DNA of 64,000 nucleotides, from assembly GCA_947652605.1 (NCBI GenBank), contig OX393580.1:21162159-21226158 (forward strand). The letters run 5' to 3'. This document shows, piece after piece, positions 61,001-64,000 of this stretch. The position numbers and the translations under genes were made by a program. This DNA is from Elmis aenea (lineage: Eukaryota > Arthropoda > Insecta > Coleoptera > Elmidae). Under the pieces are notes generated by a model. It was not told the origin of the DNA and did not search any database. It saw nothing but the letters and a program-made list of their open reading frames with translations. Position 1 is the stretch's first letter, and each line of letters begins with the position of its first letter.

Positions 61001-61410
61001 TGTGGTTGCATGGAACAAGACGAACTGGACGACGGTCGATACGCTAAGGACATAGGACCGGGTGAGTTTGGCCTTCCCGATTTGCTACCGTCGCGCAGAA
61101 CCGATGCCCTAACATTCTCTTGTAATAAGTCATTGGGACTGCGCAAGGGTCGCTTGTTGGGAGGGTCAAATGACGTACTGCTGGTTGTTGGCAAGCGTTC
61201 GTACTGTCGATAGTGTATCGGGTGCATATATGGTGACATGGCAGGTGAGTAAGACGACGGGGATGGGCTAGATTGTTGTATGTTCGATCCTTCTGCTTCT
61301 TCTTTTAAAACTCTTAATTGCTTTCGTGATGTAGGAGAATCTATTGTGTCCATTGTGGTGTGACTTTGAGCTACAGCCAATTTTTCATGTTCAATGCTCA
61401 AGCCTTTTAC
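58012..61410 (-). CDS. chinmo: Chinmo BTB-zinc-finger transcription factor, C-terminal three exons (5'-partial)
   Basis: Minus-strand exons 61410-60885, 59069-58857 and 58241-58012 join in phase to 322 residues plus stop TAA. The first begins VKGLSIEHEKLA, the end of a BTB domain, and continues DSPTSRKQLR, which matches the Chinmo-specific VKGLS...DSPTGRR text rather than lola, fruitless or abrupt. A Ser/Pro-rich linker follows, then LRMKIEPLVKEEPLSTT in exon 2. The last exon holds two C2H2 fingers, CPFCERLYGYETNLRAHIRQ and CPFCSRTFTRNNTVRRHIAR, both C-x2-C-x12-H-x4-H, and a Gln/His-rich tail. Introns are 1.8 kb and 0.6 kb. The BTB exons lie beyond 64 kb. Chinmo is a nuclear repressor controlling early temporal identity, larval fate and sex maintenance; it is downstream of Imp and repressed by let-7 (Drosophila knowledge). 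Confidence 0.92.
59070..60884 (-). other. chinmo: chinmo intron, no feature seen
   Basis: AT-rich intronic sequence between the linker exons. No repeats with clear ends or coding frames with domains are visible. Confidence 0.6.
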
Positions 61411-61424
61411 CTAATGAAAGATAA

Positions 61425-63385
61425 GAATTCTTGTTAAAATTTAACTGACTTTGTAGCTCTTAAGATAAGCAAGATCCTCACGTTGAGCCTCAAATATAGA
61501 ACACCTTGCAGTTTGACGAAGTTGATACGACCTCAAAAAACAATAATTATGCCATAATCTGATCTATTTTAGGTTAAAATATGTTTAGAATTAATAAAGC
61601 AATCATTAATCTACAACGGCAAAATTGTTTAACGACAATCATCTGTCAAAGCGATTAAAAAAAAAAGTTTTTAAGACAAAATACATGATCAAAATTATTA
61701 AATCCATCTCCAATGAACATGTATTGACATTACTGCAAAATTTTTAATCATATTTTGAGGAATACACTGAGAAAATTGACAATGTAAATAAAGTTACGTT
61801 GCAAAAAAGTCTTGTTATTTTAGTTAGCATAATAGTTAAGCAAAATTTCTTAAATATGGTGTGGAATCGATTAAATACAATAATGTTTATATATAATAAT
61901 CAAAATGAATCAGAAAATCTATTAGATAAGGATGAAATCATCAACTTCGGTGTTTCCGCAGACTTCTGCCAATTTAATCCTAGCACGTACGTTTTAAACA
62001 CATTTATATCACTTAAATGATAATACAGTTTATTAAAATGAACCTGAAGTGAAGTAAATAGAATTGTCTAATCATTTTATAGTGATTACACTAATGAAAT
62101 TACTCAAAAATCAACAATTAGGTAATTTGGATCTACGTAACATGCTTTGCTCGTACAGAAATTCTAATTAATAAACTGCAAACATGAGTAATGTGTGTAT
62201 GGGTGCAAATTTTGTTAAGAAGTAATCTTTTTATAGAGCACTTCCTAAAACTTAAATTTTCTGTCGAGTTATTTCAGTTAATTTGAACAAAACACTTTTT
62301 TTTTTAAAAGTTATTTCTTGAATAACTTCTGAACTGAGAGAACCATGGTAATTTTCTTTTGAGATTTAAATTCAACAATAAATTTCGCAATTTTTTTCTA
62401 ATTTAACCAACTTTGTAGCTCTTAAGATAAGCGAGATTCCTGTGTCGTGCCTCGAATATGTATACCTTGCATAGTTTGACGAAGTTGATATGACCCCAAA
62501 AACAATAATTATGACATATTTAATCTATTTTAGGTTGAAATATGTTTACAGCTATGATACAACAATCATTACAAGGCATTAAATTTATTGCATTTTGAAC
62601 AAATGCAAAACGATAACCATCTGTGAATGTGATTTCTAAAAATCTTTTTTAAGAGAAAATACACATCCAAAAATATTAAATCCATCCCCAATGAACAGGT
62701 ACTGACATAATTGCAACATTTTTATTCAAATATTGTGGTATATGCTGAGAAAATTGATAACGTAAATAAGGTTACGTTGCAAAAAATTCTTGTTATTTAA
62801 GTATAGCTCAATATTTAAGTAAAATTTTGCAAATTTATGGTGTGGAAACGATTAAGCATGTAAATATATGTGTATAACAATCAAAACAAAACACAAAATC
62901 TATTACATAAGTATGAAATCATTAATTTAGGTGTTTCCGCAGACATCTGCCGATTTACTCCTAGTACGAACATCATAACCACGCTCTAAACAGCTAAATA
63001 ATGATAAAGTTTGATGGAATGTATCTAAAGCGAAGAAAATACAATTATTTATCATTTAATAGTAATTACGATTATTAAATTGTTAAAAAGTTAACGTGTT
63101 AGTTATTTTTATTGATGTAAGGGGCTTCGTTCATACAGAAAGTGTAATTAATCAACCACAAATAAGAATAAATGTGTGCATGGGTACAAATTTTGTTAAT
63201 AAATGTTTCTATAAGCAATTGTATTAGAGTCTGATTAGTAAAACTTATTTTTCTATTAAGTTTTCTTTGTTTACCTATATGAATAAAAAAAATTACTTTA
63301 AATTTTTTATGAATAACATATGAACTACGTAGAACCCGGTAATTTTCTTTACAGATTTGAATTCAAAAACTAATCTCGCTTTTTT
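61425..63385. repeat. Two-copy tandem repeat of about 0.96 kb in the upstream chinmo intron
   Basis: Unit 1 starts near 61425 and unit 2 near 62401. Anchor word gtttgacgaagttgata occurs at 61511 and 62474, a spacing of 963 bp. Other matching pairs are tgtaaataaagttacgttgc / cgtaaataaggttacgttgc and gtgtttccgcagacttctgc / gtgtttccgcagacatctgc. A partial third start lies near 63290-63380. The unit border 'tttgtagctcttaagataagc.agat' also resembles the inner arm of the 57314-57645 MITE. Confidence 0.7.
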
Positions 63386-63388
63386 TAA

Positions 63389-64000
63389 CCCTTAACCACA
63401 GACGTGAGGTCTATTGGACCCCCTACATAATTCAAATACAGGGAAACCCCCGATTGCGATCGTGTATGTGCTAGTGGTCTTCAGTACCTTTTTAGCAATC
63501 AGTATTGAGCTAGTTGCCAAAGTGTACATGTCAAATTGTTAGTGGTTGATTGACGAGGGGCGATTAAAAATTGATAGCGGTCTCAGTGACCCCACGTCTG
63601 TTACTACGTAACTATTTTAGGTCAGAAAGAAGACGATGCGGAACAAACTTAAGAAAAATTATCCGTCAGAAAAACATGTAAGAAATGTCCTGCCCAAAAA
63701 AAAAAAAAAACTTTTAATTTTTGTGCCATCTGTAAAGACACCAACTTGTTTGGAATGCTCGAGAACGGTGTGCAGAGGCTGCATTTAGTAAAATTTTTAC
63801 TCTTATGTACCTCTTGCACGTTTCGTAATGTGTAATCTCATTTATGATTTTGTTATTTTTCTGAGTTATTTTGACTGTAAACTTGATTGTTTTTTTATTA
63901 GAATAATTTATTTTTATTTTTAGAAATTTTTATACAGATAATTAAACAACATTGCGTAATAATTTAGAATGTTCAGTTTTTTGAATAAAATACATATTTC
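63389..64000 (+). mobile_element. piggyBac-like remnant running off the window
   Basis: TTAA (63385-63388) is followed by CCCTTAACCACAGACGTGAG. An inverted copy of the subterminal word (gaccccacgtctgtta) lies at about 63590-63607. Plus-strand frames at 63655-63800 contain TCKKCPAQKKKK and, after a shift, TPTCLECSRTVCRGCI and a stop, like the Cys-rich C-terminus of piggyBac transposases. The frame is broken and most of the enzyme is absent. Confidence 0.45.

Noticed and set aside
63393..63620. Inverted gtgaggtc/gaccccac words considered as a complete piggyBac MITE
   Set aside because: The right copy is not followed by GGG and TTAA, and transposase-like Cys text continues to the right, so a larger remnant fits better.

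Overview
The window is insect nuclear DNA: strongly AT-rich, spliceosomal introns with gtaag/ttttcag boundaries, and dense DNA-transposon remnants, many ending in the CACCCTG|TA mariner-type terminus common in beetle genomes. A holometabolous insect, probably a beetle, is my inference; no rRNA, tRNA or mitochondrial marker settles it.

Layout, left to right. (1) 1-7.4 kb is repeat-dominated (Harbinger-like, mariner-type foldback and decayed mariner copies). (2) 7.45-19.7 kb holds seven coding exons of the RNA-binding protein Imp (IGF2BP) on the + strand, from RRM2 through four KH domains to the stop; the 9.4-kb intron is packed with nested transposons. The 5' exons (RRM1) are not in the window. 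A long 3' UTR follows, with two perfect let-7 seed sites. (3) 25.8-34.8 kb is a complete nine-exon SLC5 sodium-coupled solute transporter. Its first intron contains, on the opposite strand, an intact intronless homologue of the spliceosomal protein SR140/U2SURP; its fourth intron contains a small possible membrane-protein gene. A tandem three-exon copy of the SLC5 3' half (35.0-36.1 kb) is a pseudogene with three lesions. (4) 36.2-44.3 kb is a compact housekeeping block: Pex2 (-) and Meaf6 (+) head to head over 245 bp, Ostm1 (-), and an AAAP-family amino-acid transporter (+). (5) 44.3-48 kb holds tandem repeats and an internally deleted mariner. (6) About 48/49.6-61.4 kb is the 3' half of chinmo on the - strand: three coding exons, including both C2H2 fingers, and what looks like an 8-10 kb 3' UTR with four perfect let-7 8-mer sites. 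The BTB exons lie beyond the right edge. A tandem ~0.96-kb repeat and a piggyBac-like remnant lie in the upstream chinmo intron.

How the genes relate: Imp and chinmo belong to the same temporal-patterning module in insect neuroblasts and gonad niches (Imp promotes chinmo; let-7 represses both). Here they are physically linked in convergent orientation about 40 kb apart, and the only let-7 8-mer sites I found in the window lie sense-strand in or near their 3' UTRs. The other genes are unrelated: transport, splicing, peroxisome import, histone acetylation and lysosomal chloride transport. All splice models were assembled by eye and checked for reading-phase continuity.
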